Source: Bacillota bacterium
GTDB taxonomy: Bacteria > Bacillota > Bacilli > Paenibacillales > Paenibacillaceae
Length of the DNA stretch: 52,453 nucleotides
Direction of reading: 5' to 3'
NCBI GenBank assembly: GCA_023433615.1
Contig: JAEZCJ010000209.1
Span: forward strand, 1-52,453
The translations under genes and the position numbers were made by a program. The notes beneath the pieces were generated by a model. That model saw only the letters and a list, made by a program, of their open reading frames with translations. It had not been told where the DNA came from and searched no databases. Positions 25,050 through 33,437 of the stretch are shown piece after piece. Positions within the stretch are counted from its first letter, which is position 1; every line of letters begins with the position of its first letter.

Positions 25050-26399
25050 ATGAAGAAAGTAATTACTTACGGTACATTTGATCTATTCCACGAGGGACAT
25101 TTCCGATTGCTGCAGCGTGCCAAAGCGCTTGGAGACTACTTAATTGTAGGCGTAACAACAGAGAATTATGACGATAGCCGTGGCAAATTGAACGTGCAAG
25201 AAGGCCTGATGAAACGCATCGAGAATGTGAAGGCAAGCGGACTTGCTGACGAGATTATCATTGAAGAATACGAAGGACAGAAAGTTAACGATATACAGAA
25301 ATACGAGGTTGATATCTTTGCGATCGGCTCCGATTGGACAGGCAAATTCGATTACCTGAACCAGTATTGCGAGGTTGTGTATCTCGAGCGGACCAAGGGG
25401 GTTTCCAGTACGGAGCTGAGAGCGGAGCACAACGGCGTGCTCAGGCTTGGCATAGTCGGTTATGGCCGAATCGCCCATCGATTCATCGCGGAGTCGAAGT
25501 ATGTGAGCGGCATTAATGTGGAGGGTGTCTTTGGAATCAATCCGGAATCGTTGCGGTCGTTCGTAAGAAAGCACGAGCTTGCATTCTATTCCACGGATTA
25601 CGACGATTTTTTGGACAACGTGGATGCTGTGTATATCGCATCGCCGCACTTAACGCATGACGATTACGCACAGAGGGCTATCGAACGAGGCAAGCACGTG
25701 CTATGCGAGAAACCTCTTGTCCTCGAGTCTGGACGGGCAAAAGAACTTTACGCCATGGCGCGCGGCAAGGAATGCGTCTTACTGGAAGCCATCAAGACGG
25801 CATATGCTCCGGGATTCCTTAGGTTGACAAGCATAGCCAAGAGCGGTCAAATCGGGCAGATCAAAAACATCGATGCTACGTTCACGAAACTCGTCGAAGG
25901 CGACTTTCGGGAGTTGCAGGCGGGAACGGCAGGCGGCAGCGTGACCGAACTGGCCTCCTATCCGCTGCTTGCCATTATCAAGCTGCTCGGGGAAGACCTA
26001 CAGGAAGTGGACTTTTATTCCTATATCGATCCGGAGAGAAAAGTGGACTTGTTCACGAAGATGAACATCCGCTACAAGGATGCCATCGCGACAGCTAAAG
26101 TCGGCTTAGGCGTGAAATCCGAAGGTGACCTTATCATATCCGGCACCAAGGGCTACATTTATGTTCCTTCTCCTTGGTGGAAGACGGAATACTTCGAAAT
26201 CCGTTTCGAGAATGCAACGGATAATAAACGCTATTACTACAAATTCGATAGCGACGGGTTGCGCTATGAGCTCGCAGAATTCGTCTCCATGGTCAACAAG
26301 AGACTCTCTCAAAGCTACAAGTTAACGCCGTCGGAATCGACCGCCATTGCCGGCGTCATCGAACAGTTTATGTCAGGCGAGCGAGTTCGCAGAATATGA
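25050..26399 (+). CDS. Fusion of TagD-like cytidylyltransferase and Gfo/Idh/MocA oxidoreductase
   Basis: A 449-residue two-domain enzyme. Residues 1-130 are a nucleotidyltransferase of the glycerol-3-phosphate cytidylyltransferase type, with GTFDLFHEGH at residue 7 (the HxGH site) and RTKGVSST near residue 113. Residues about 133-445 are a Gfo/Idh/MocA oxidoreductase (LGIVGYGRIAHRFI, then CEKPLV with the usual lysine). Physical fusion suggests that reduction of a keto-alcohol phosphate and its activation with CTP are sequential, giving a CDP-alcohol for the transferase before it or the membrane enzyme after it. The exact alcohol cannot be read from sequence. GAGGGGG precedes the ATG. Confidence 0.83.
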   Translation: MKKVITYGTFDLFHEGHFRLLQRAKALGDYLIVGVTTENYDDSRGKLNVQEGLMKRIENVKASGLADEIIIEEYEGQKVNDIQKYEVDIFAIGSDWTGKFDYLNQYCEVVYLERTKGVSSTELRAEHNGVLRLGIVGYGRIAHRFIAESKYVSGINVEGVFGINPESLRSFVRKHELAFYSTDYDDFLDNVDAVYIASPHLTHDDYAQRAIERGKHVLCEKPLVLESGRAKELYAMARGKECVLLEAIKTAYAPGFLRLTSIAKSGQIGQIKNIDATFTKLVEGDFRELQAGTAGGSVTELASYPLLAIIKLLGEDLQEVDFYSYIDPERKVDLFTKMNIRYKDAIATAKVGLGVKSEGDLIISGTKGYIYVPSPWWKTEYFEIRFENATDNKRYYYKFDSDGLRYELAEFVSMVNKRLSQSYKLTPSESTAIAGVIEQFMSGERVRRI

Positions 26400-26409
26400 G
26401 GTGACCACA

Positions 26410-27126
26410 ATGGCCGCAAGTTTGGTGGACAAATATCAACAATTCAAACGCAGATATGTCGTTCAGCAGCGAAGGCAATATGAATACGTGACAAATCGAT
26501 ATTACGCGCATCTCATCGACCCTTTTTTCACGAAGCTGGTTTACGATTTGCGCATGTCACCGAATATGGTGACCGTTCTCACAGGGTTATTAGGCGTAAG
26601 CTCAGGAATTTCGTTTATGTTTCAACAGTGGGTTATCGGTGCTATCTTGCTCCAGCTTCACCACTATTTTGACGGCGCGGATGGAAATCTGGCACGACTG
26701 ACGAATCGCTGCACGCCTTTTGGCGCAAAATTGGATCAAGTCAGCGATCAGATTGTCAAATTGGTGCTCTTCATCGGCTTAGCCATAGGCGTAGATGTAC
26801 CGCTCTGGATTAAGATCGCTCTGCCGCTCACCATAGCATTCGATTTGTGGATCGTCCACTATGTGATTCTTCCGTTTGCTCGTAAATATTCGTTGCGGCG
26901 TGCAAGATGGAAACAATGGTTCCTCGATCGGGGCATTATTCCAGGGCTTGATATCTTCACGATCTACTTCATTATTTCGCTATCAGCATTGACGGGTTGG
27001 ATTAATATAGCGATTTTTGTCATCGTTATCCTTAAGAACTTGGACTGGCTATATCGGATTTGGGAATGTTGGAAAACGAAAAGGACATTCGGGGAATCGG
27101 CGAGTGAAGGTGGGAATTTGGCATAA
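26410..27126 (+). CDS. CDP-alcohol phosphatidyltransferase family membrane protein
   Basis: A 238-residue integral membrane protein with the complete family signature near residues 87-110: DGADGNLAR, then eight residues, G, three residues, D, three residues, D. Several hydrophobic segments follow (around residues 52-75, 115-155, 177-215). Members transfer a phosphoalcohol from a CDP donor to an alcohol acceptor within the membrane. Here it follows a fused cytidylyltransferase and precedes sugar-modifying genes, so its substrate may be the CDP-alcohol made next door rather than a phospholipid precursor. The start at 26410 has GAGGTGA before it; earlier in-frame starts lie inside the previous gene. 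Confidence 0.85.
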   Translation: MAASLVDKYQQFKRRYVVQQRRQYEYVTNRYYAHLIDPFFTKLVYDLRMSPNMVTVLTGLLGVSSGISFMFQQWVIGAILLQLHHYFDGADGNLARLTNRCTPFGAKLDQVSDQIVKLVLFIGLAIGVDVPLWIKIALPLTIAFDLWIVHYVILPFARKYSLRRARWKQWFLDRGIIPGLDIFTIYFIISLSALTGWINIAIFVIVILKNLDWLYRIWECWKTKRTFGESASEGGNLA

Positions 27127-27704
27127 TGAAATATCAGCAGTTGTCCGATATAGAGTATAGCCTGGGCACCTATTCCATCGTCCCCATTCGTCGAGCCGAT
27201 ATGCTTTCGATTAAGGAATGGCGGAATGAACAAATGGAAGTGCTAAGGCAGAGCAAGCGATTAACGGATGAAGACCAAATGCGTTACTATGATAGCTTGG
27301 TCAAGCAGTCCTTTGAGGAGCCGTTCCCGCGAATTATGCTCTTCAGCTACTTGCTCGATGGACGATTGATCGGTTACGGCGGCCTGACGAACCTGGACTG
27401 GGTCAACAAGCGTGCTGAGATTTCTTATCTGCTGGAGACTGCGAGAAGCAGCGAGAAGGACGTTGAGCGTTATGTTCAGGATTTCTCTTCCTTCCTGTCT
27501 CTGATGAAGCGAATCGCTTTCAAGGAATTGGCCGTCAATCGGTTATATACGGAGACGTTCGACATTCGGCCGCTTCATATCGCGACGCTTGAGCGTAACG
27601 GCTTTCGCTTTGAGGGCAGGATGCGTGAGCATGTGTGCATAGAAGATAAATATATCGATTCCCTCATACACGGGTGTCTAGTCAAGGAGCATAATTATGT
27701 TTAG
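27126..27704 (+). CDS. GNAT N-acetyltransferase (PseH-like candidate)
   Basis: A 192-residue GCN5-type acetyltransferase. The N-terminus (IVPIRRADMLSIKEWRNEQM) and the centre (GRLIGYGGLTNLDWVNKRAEISYLL) are typical of RimJ/PseH-like enzymes, and the C-terminus has NRLYTETFDIRPLHIATLERNGFRFEGRMR, the acetyl-CoA-binding end of the fold. In a pseudaminic acid pathway PseH acetylates the C4 amino group made by PseC; this is the only GNAT in the window and the natural candidate. It overlaps the previous stop by one base (TAATG). Confidence 0.75.
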   Translation: MKYQQLSDIEYSLGTYSIVPIRRADMLSIKEWRNEQMEVLRQSKRLTDEDQMRYYDSLVKQSFEEPFPRIMLFSYLLDGRLIGYGGLTNLDWVNKRAEISYLLETARSSEKDVERYVQDFSSFLSLMKRIAFKELAVNRLYTETFDIRPLHIATLERNGFRFEGRMREHVCIEDKYIDSLIHGCLVKEHNYV

Positions 27705-29601
27705 AGGCAAGCGGGTATTCGTTAGCGGCGGCGCGGGAGTGATCGGCCGTGAACTTGTGAAGAAATTACAACTAGCCGGCGCCAAGCTGTTCGTTGGCGA
27801 TCTGAAGCGGCGTCCCTTGGATTGGCCGACTGACATCCGTTATCGTCAAGGGGACTTGAACACTATTTCTCCTGAGGAGCTGCAGGACTTTGCTCCGCAA
27901 TTTTTTTTTCATTTAGCCGCAACGTTCGAACGCTCGGTTGAATCCTACGATTTTTGGCAGGACAACGATCGTCATAATACGCGCCTAAGCCATCACTTGA
28001 TGGATGCACTTAAGGATGTGAAAGAACTCGAGAAGGTTGTATTTGCCTCGAGTTATTTGATTTATCATCCTGACTTGTATCAATTTGAGCAACCTGCTGG
28101 GGAACCGACCCGGCTTCGGGAGATTGATCCGGTATATCCGCGCAATTTATGCGGCATGGCCAAGCTCCATCATGAGATGGAGTTGCTCTTTTTGTCCGAG
28201 CATTCGCCAGTTCGTTACCAGACCGTGAGCGCTCGCATCTATAGGGTCTACGGGAAAGATTCACGGGATATTATATCCCGTTGGATTCAAGCACTGCTTA
28301 AGGGCGAAACGATCCAGGTGTACCGCAAGGAAGGCATGTTCGATTATATCTACGCCGGCGACGTGGCAGAAGGGCTGTACCGATTGGCGCTGACCGACCA
28401 GCAAGGCATTGTGAATCTTGGCAACGGTCGTGCGCGAAGGGTCGAAGAGGTACTGCGCGTATTGAAAGAGCATTTCCCGGCGATGAAGTCGGTCGAGGGA
28501 GATAGCGATATTCCCTTCGAGGCATCGGAAGCTGATATGAGTCGGTATGAAGCATGGACGGGGTGGCGGCCAACTCGTAATATCGAAGACGCAATTCCGG
28601 AGATGATCGAGCACTATCGCAATAAGCCGCAGAAGGCAGATGTCGGTTATGTCAAGAAATCTGCCGTCTTGATTTCAAGCGTCTCCAAGAAGGTACCGTT
28701 GATCCGAAGCGTTACGCAAGCAACGACCAAGCTTGGACAGGTTATATCGATTGTCGGCGGAGACAGCAATGACGATTGTATCGGGCGGCACTTCGTGGAT
28801 TGCTTCTGGCATATGCCAAGGCTGAATGAACTGAGCCTCGGAGCGCTCGTGTCTTATTGCGATGCGAATCAGATCCGAGCGGTTGTTCCTACACGTGACG
28901 GAGAACTAATCTATTATGCTGAGCATCGGGCAGCGTTGTGGGAGCATGGCATTTCTGTGCTTGTCTCGGAACCGTCTGCAGTTCGGATTTGCTTGGATAA
29001 GCTCGAATTTTACCGGTTTGGTGCGGAAGCAGGTTTTCCGGTCATACCGACGGAAGCGAACATCGCGTCGTTACAGGCATCTTCGTATGTCGCAAAAGAA
29101 AGGTTCGGAGCCGGCTCTATCGGCATAGCGCTTCAAGTCGGCAAAGATCAAGCACTTGAGCATGCTAATCGGCTTGAGAGCCCGGTTTATCAGCCGTTCA
29201 TCGCCGGAACGGAGATCAGCGCCGACCTATATATCGACCGCAAGGGTAAATGCAAAGGCGTTATTCTCCGCCGCAGGGATGTCATCGTCGGCGGGGAGTC
29301 GCAGGTGACGACTACGTTCCGTGACGCGAAGCTAGAGGAGCTATGCGCCGCATTCGGCGAAGCGATTGGCATCTATGGACATGCCGTGATGCAAGTGATC
29401 ATAGACGAGCAGGGCGACTACCATGTAATCGAATGCAATGCGCGTTTGGGAGGCGCCTCTAGGTTAAGCCTGGAATCGGGACTGGATAGCTTATATTGGT
29501 TTCTGCTCGAGTCCGAAGGCGTAGATCTTGACGAGTATCCATTCCTCCGGGCTGACACGGAAAAACGATTGATCCGATTCGCAGAGGATATCATCCGATG
29601 A
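27697..29601 (+). CDS. Fusion of NAD-dependent epimerase/dehydratase and ATP-grasp domain
   Basis: A 634-residue protein. Residues 1-310 are an extended SDR (VFVSGGAGVIGRELV, FHLAATFERSVE, RIYRVYGKDSRDI). At the usual YxxxK catalytic site it reads NLCGMAK, so the tyrosine position is cysteine. Residues about 330-634 are an ATP-grasp ligase-like domain (CLDKLEFYRFGAEAGFPVIPT, KERFGAGSIGI, VIECNARLGGASRLSLESG). ATP-grasp enzymes join carboxylates to amines or other nucleophiles, so an amino-acyl or similar group on the sugar is conceivable; this is inference. AAGGAG precedes the ATG. It overlaps the GNAT gene by 8 bp and the HAD gene by 4 bp. Confidence 0.8.
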   Translation: MFRGKRVFVSGGAGVIGRELVKKLQLAGAKLFVGDLKRRPLDWPTDIRYRQGDLNTISPEELQDFAPQFFFHLAATFERSVESYDFWQDNDRHNTRLSHHLMDALKDVKELEKVVFASSYLIYHPDLYQFEQPAGEPTRLREIDPVYPRNLCGMAKLHHEMELLFLSEHSPVRYQTVSARIYRVYGKDSRDIISRWIQALLKGETIQVYRKEGMFDYIYAGDVAEGLYRLALTDQQGIVNLGNGRARRVEEVLRVLKEHFPAMKSVEGDSDIPFEASEADMSRYEAWTGWRPTRNIEDAIPEMIEHYRNKPQKADVGYVKKSAVLISSVSKKVPLIRSVTQATTKLGQVISIVGGDSNDDCIGRHFVDCFWHMPRLNELSLGALVSYCDANQIRAVVPTRDGELIYYAEHRAALWEHGISVLVSEPSAVRICLDKLEFYRFGAEAGFPVIPTEANIASLQASSYVAKERFGAGSIGIALQVGKDQALEHANRLESPVYQPFIAGTEISADLYIDRKGKCKGVILRRRDVIVGGESQVTTTFRDAKLEELCAAFGEAIGIYGHAVMQVIIDEQGDYHVIECNARLGGASRLSLESGLDSLYWFLLESEGVDLDEYPFLRADTEKRLIRFAEDIIR

Positions 29602-30266
29602 AGAAGGTTATCGTCTTCGATCTGGATGATACTTTATATGATGAGATGAGCTTTGTTCGAAGCGGATTTCGAGCCGTGTCCAGAACATTAGAGACCAGGT
29701 ACGGGATATCGGGGCACGAAGCGTACGAGTACATGGTCGAGGTGCTGAACGCTTCCGGACGAGGGAAGGTGTTCGACGAGATGCTTATCCGTTTCGGATT
29801 GCGTGCGAGTAAGTATGTCAAGGAATGCCTGCAGACGTATCGGCAGCATCTACCAGAAATTCGCCTGCATGAGGATGCGGCACGCTGTCTGAACCGGTTG
29901 GCAGCTCATCCGATATATATCGTGACGGACGGCAATAAGCTCGTTCAGCAATCCAAAATATCCGCATTAGGACTGGATAATGATACCCGAATCAAGAAAT
30001 GCTTCATAACAAGACGATACGGAATTCACAGAGAGAAGCCGTCGACTTATTGTTTTCTAAGGATTGCGGAGCTTGAACAAGTTGCGGCGCAAAACATTAC
30101 GTATATCGGCGATAACCCGCGCAAGGATTTTGTTGGCATTAAACCGCAAGGCTTTCGCACCATCCGAGTCATAAGAGGTTCGCATGCCGGCGTGCGGCTG
30201 ACGCCGGACTTCGAAGCGGATGTAGAGATTATGTCTCTGGACGAATTGCATGGAGGGCTGTTATGA
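29598..30266 (+). CDS. HAD family hydrolase (phosphatase-like)
   Basis: A 222-residue HAD phosphatase. The nucleophile motif VFDLDDTLYD is at residue 5, motif II is VTDGNK, the lysine is in IHREKPSTY and motif IV is YIGDNPRKDF. A cap domain sits between motifs I and II. The start overlaps the ATP-grasp fusion stop (ATGA). It may remove a phosphate from an intermediate of the glycan or nonulosonic acid pathway; the substrate is not readable. Confidence 0.85.
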   Translation: MKKVIVFDLDDTLYDEMSFVRSGFRAVSRTLETRYGISGHEAYEYMVEVLNASGRGKVFDEMLIRFGLRASKYVKECLQTYRQHLPEIRLHEDAARCLNRLAAHPIYIVTDGNKLVQQSKISALGLDNDTRIKKCFITRRYGIHREKPSTYCFLRIAELEQVAAQNITYIGDNPRKDFVGIKPQGFRTIRVIRGSHAGVRLTPDFEADVEIMSLDELHGGLL

Positions 30267-30988
30267 GGACGATCGTCATCATTCAAGCGCGGATGGGCTC
30301 GAGCCGTCTCCCGGGAAAAGTATTAATGCCGCTTGGGGAGCATTGTGAATTGGACTATGTGGTAACCCGATGCAGGATAATCAGAGGCATAGATGAAGTG
30401 ATCGTTGCGACTTCTACGCTTCCGGGGGACGATCCGATTGAAGCGTGGTGCCGAAGCAACAGCGTTGCTTGTTTCAGAGGGTCTGAAGATGACGTGCTGT
30501 CTCGTTATTATGAATGCGCTCTTGCATATTCACCGGAATATGTCATACGCGTGACGGCGGATTGTCCTTTTATCGATTACGAACTCGCCGGTCGGATCGT
30601 CGAAGCGATGTACCAGGAACCGGCGGACTTAGTTGTGTTGAACGGTAGTCTTCCCCGCGGATTGTCTGTTGAGATGTTCGCGTTCAAGTCACTGGAACGG
30701 ATCCATGAGATCGGCAGAGAACACCGTCACCGCGAACATGTAACCTTTTATGCATACGAGTTCCCGGATCAATTTCGTGCGGTTTCTGTCGACGTTCCGG
30801 AAGAGCTTCGTTACCCCGAGCTTCGCATTACGCTCGATACGCCAGAAGACTATGCTCTGCTTCAGGCAATAGCGCAAGCCTTCCCGGGGCGCAGGGACAT
30901 TTCCTCCAGCGTGGTGGTGCGCTATCTTGTCGACCACCCGGAAGTAGCGGTACTTAATGCGCATATTGAACAGAAGCCCGTTATATAA
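30263..30988 (+). CDS. SpsF-like cytidylyltransferase (candidate CMP-nonulosonate synthase)
   Basis: A 241-residue protein of the SpsF/acylneuraminate cytidylyltransferase family. The nucleotide-binding loop QARMGSSRLPGKVL is at residue 7, and VIRVTADCPFID near residue 92 is the second signature. In spore-coat and flagellar loci such enzymes activate nonulosonic acids with CTP. With PseI immediately downstream, CMP activation of pseudaminic acid (the PseF step) is the most economical reading, although it resembles SpsF more than Campylobacter PseF. It overlaps the HAD gene by 4 bp. Confidence 0.78.
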   Translation: MRTIVIIQARMGSSRLPGKVLMPLGEHCELDYVVTRCRIIRGIDEVIVATSTLPGDDPIEAWCRSNSVACFRGSEDDVLSRYYECALAYSPEYVIRVTADCPFIDYELAGRIVEAMYQEPADLVVLNGSLPRGLSVEMFAFKSLERIHEIGREHRHREHVTFYAYEFPDQFRAVSVDVPEELRYPELRITLDTPEDYALLQAIAQAFPGRRDISSSVVVRYLVDHPEVAVLNAHIEQKPVI

Positions 30989-31012
30989 GTCTAGTTATGA
31001 GGAGGAAACTTC

Positions 31013-32065
31013 GTGGAAGATATTAAAATCGCCGGAAGATCGGTTGGCCGCGGACATAGACCGTTCGTGATCGCCGAGATGTCAGGCAATCATAATCAAT
31101 CCTTGGAACGTGCATTGGCCATTGTAGATGCCGCAGCGGATGCGGGGGTCGACGCTCTGAAACTCCAGACATATACGGCTGATACGATGACGTTGGACAT
31201 CGAGGAAGGCGAGTTCTTTATTAGCGATCCCTCCAATTTATGGAAGGGTGCGTCCTTATATAAGCTCTATCAAGAAGCTTATACCCCGTGGGAATGGCAT
31301 GAACCGATCTTTAAGCGCTGCAGGGAGCGAGGACTTATTCCTTTCAGTACGCCGTTCGATGCTACCGCAGTCGACTTCCTGGAGGAGCTAGATGTTCCGG
31401 CTTACAAAATCGCGTCATTTGAAAACACGGATATCCCGTTAATCCGAAAAGCGGCTAGCACCGGGAAACCCCTTATCATTTCGACCGGAATGGCGACGCT
31501 TGCCGAGCTGGACGAGACAGTGCAAGCCGCAAGAGAAGCCGGTTGCAGAGAATTGGTGTTGTTAAAATGCACTAGCAGCTACCCTGCTGATCCAGGCACA
31601 TCCAACTTGGTTACGATCCCGCATCTAAGCGATTTGTTTGGCTGCCAAGTCGGGATCTCCGACCATACGCTTGGGATCGGTGCCAGCGTAGCGAGCGTAG
31701 CGTTAGGCGGTCGAGTGGTTGAGAAGCACTTCACCTTATCGCGTGCGGAGGGCGGCGTAGATTCCGTCTTCTCACTCGAACCCGCAGAGATGAAAGCATT
31801 GGTGACGGAATCGGAGAATGCTTGGAAGAGCCTGGGGACCATAAGCTACGGACCGACAGAAACAGAGAAGGCCTCCATGAAGCATCGGCGCTCTCTGTAC
31901 ATGGTTCAAGATGTGAAAGCTGGAGAAGTTGTTACAGCGGATAACGTCAGAGCCATTCGACCGGGGGCAGGTCTTGCGCCTAAGCATTATGAATTCATTC
32001 TCGGGAAAACCGTGAAGCGTGACATAGCAAAAGGAACACCTGTTAGCTGGGAGCATTTCTTATAA
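31013..32065 (+). CDS. pseI: PseI, pseudaminic acid synthase (NeuB family)
   Basis: PseI condenses a 2,4-diacetamido-trideoxy-hexose with phosphoenolpyruvate to give pseudaminic acid. The 350-residue protein has the NeuB barrel (VIAEMSGNHNQSLERAL, LKLQTYTADTM, ISTGMATLAELDE, VGISDHTLGIGA, VEKHFTLSR) and a C-terminal antifreeze-like SAF domain (RSLYMVQDVKAGEVVTADN). The AEMSGNHN and EAYTPWEWH segments are those of PseI rather than NeuB or LegI. It starts with GTG, preceded by GAGGAGG. Confidence 0.92.
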   Translation: MEDIKIAGRSVGRGHRPFVIAEMSGNHNQSLERALAIVDAAADAGVDALKLQTYTADTMTLDIEEGEFFISDPSNLWKGASLYKLYQEAYTPWEWHEPIFKRCRERGLIPFSTPFDATAVDFLEELDVPAYKIASFENTDIPLIRKAASTGKPLIISTGMATLAELDETVQAAREAGCRELVLLKCTSSYPADPGTSNLVTIPHLSDLFGCQVGISDHTLGIGASVASVALGGRVVEKHFTLSRAEGGVDSVFSLEPAEMKALVTESENAWKSLGTISYGPTETEKASMKHRRSLYMVQDVKAGEVVTADNVRAIRPGAGLAPKHYEFILGKTVKRDIAKGTPVSWEHFL

Positions 32066-32093
32066 TCTTACGCGTGAGGGTCAAGGAGGGGAA

Positions 32094-33437
32094 ATGATGA
32101 ATCGGGAACTGGAAGAGATGAACCTCCTGTTCGACCGTTTATTTCCGATCTGCAGGAGCATTACCGGCGATGGCCTGCGGCGATCGTTGGATATCCTGGC
32201 AGAGCGTATGCCGCTTGAACAATTTGCGGTTCCGACTGGGACTTCCGTATTTGATTGGGAGATTCCTAGGGAATGGAACATACGTAACGCATGGTTGAAG
32301 GACCCTGATGGTAAAATCATTGCTGACTTTCAGGTTAGTAACCTGCACGTGGTCAATTACAGCATGCCCGTGGACGTTAAGCTGTCATTAGAGGAGCTAA
32401 AGCCCCATCTGCATTCACTCCCGCATCTACCGGAAGCAATCCCGTATGTGACTTCCTATTACAAGCTGCGATGGGGATTTTGTATACCGCATCATCTTTT
32501 GGAGCAGTTGCGGGAAGGCGAGTATCACGCGTATATTGACAGTGAGCTATCGAATGGAGCGCTGAACTATGCGCACACTATTCTAGAGGGCGAAAGCAAG
32601 CAGGAAATCCTAATTAGCTCGTATCTCTGCCATCCTTCGATGGCGAATAACGAATTAAGCGGGCCGATTGTCGCTTCATTTTTGTATCATCGGCTGCAGC
32701 AATGGCCGAGTCGAAGGTTCACGTATCGGTTCGTCTTTGTTCCCGAAACGATCGGAAGTATCGCATATTTACACCGATTTGGTGATGTAATGAAACGTAA
32801 TATGCATGCCGGACTGGTATTGACTTGTCTGGGTGGGGATAGCACGTTGACGTTCAAGAGAGCGAGAAAAGGCGATAGTCCGATTAATCGGATCTGGGAG
32901 CACATGGTTGGAAGAAAAGGTATTGATGGACGTACTCGGGTCTTTTCACCTGCAGCCGGTTCAGATGAAAGGCAATATTGTTCCCCGGGGTTCAACCTTC
33001 CAGTGGGTCAAATCGCGCGCTCGCTTTACGGTGAATTTCCAGGCTATCACACCTCATTGGATACAAAGGAGAGCATGACCATTGAAGCACTGCAACAGAG
33101 CTTGAATGACATCGAGAATCTGCTGAAGGTGCTGGAGGCCAACGCTTATTATGTAAATGCATCCCCATATGGGGAGGTTAAGCTGGATCGTCATGGGCTG
33201 TATCCCGATATGAACTCACCGATGAACCGCACTAATTCATCTAACGAGACGATCGATAATCGAACGCAACTTAGACGGATATTAACTGTGCTGAACTACT
33301 CGGATGGAGAGCATGACTTAATTGATATAGCGGAAATGCTGAACTGTACCGTCTTGGAGATCTGGCCTTTAGTGCGTATGCTCCGAGAAAAGGAGATCCT
33401 CACAGGGCCGTTTGAAGAGAAGGAGTTGCGCGTATGA
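32094..33437 (+). CDS. DUF4910 / aminopeptidase-like zinc-hydrolase fold protein
   Basis: A 447-residue protein of the DUF4910 (COG4310) family, often found in surface polysaccharide loci; its activity has not been established to my knowledge. The core carries SSYLCHPSMANNELSGPIVA near residue 180, FVPETIGSIAYL and FPGYHTSLDTKE, which are the putative zinc-site motifs of an M28-like peptidase fold. The last 80 residues look like a winged-helix domain. In this setting it could deacylate or otherwise process an aminosugar. AAGGAGGGG precedes the ATG, with a second ATG three bases later. Confidence 0.8.
   Translation: MMNRELEEMNLLFDRLFPICRSITGDGLRRSLDILAERMPLEQFAVPTGTSVFDWEIPREWNIRNAWLKDPDGKIIADFQVSNLHVVNYSMPVDVKLSLEELKPHLHSLPHLPEAIPYVTSYYKLRWGFCIPHHLLEQLREGEYHAYIDSELSNGALNYAHTILEGESKQEILISSYLCHPSMANNELSGPIVASFLYHRLQQWPSRRFTYRFVFVPETIGSIAYLHRFGDVMKRNMHAGLVLTCLGGDSTLTFKRARKGDSPINRIWEHMVGRKGIDGRTRVFSPAAGSDERQYCSPGFNLPVGQIARSLYGEFPGYHTSLDTKESMTIEALQQSLNDIENLLKVLEANAYYVNASPYGEVKLDRHGLYPDMNSPMNRTNSSNETIDNRTQLRRILTVLNYSDGEHDLIDIAEMLNCTVLEIWPLVRMLREKEILTGPFEEKELRV

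Noticed and set aside
30263..30988. Calling this gene pseF outright
   Set aside because: The sequence resembles SpsF more than Campylobacter PseF; the role is plausible from context but not shown by the sequence.
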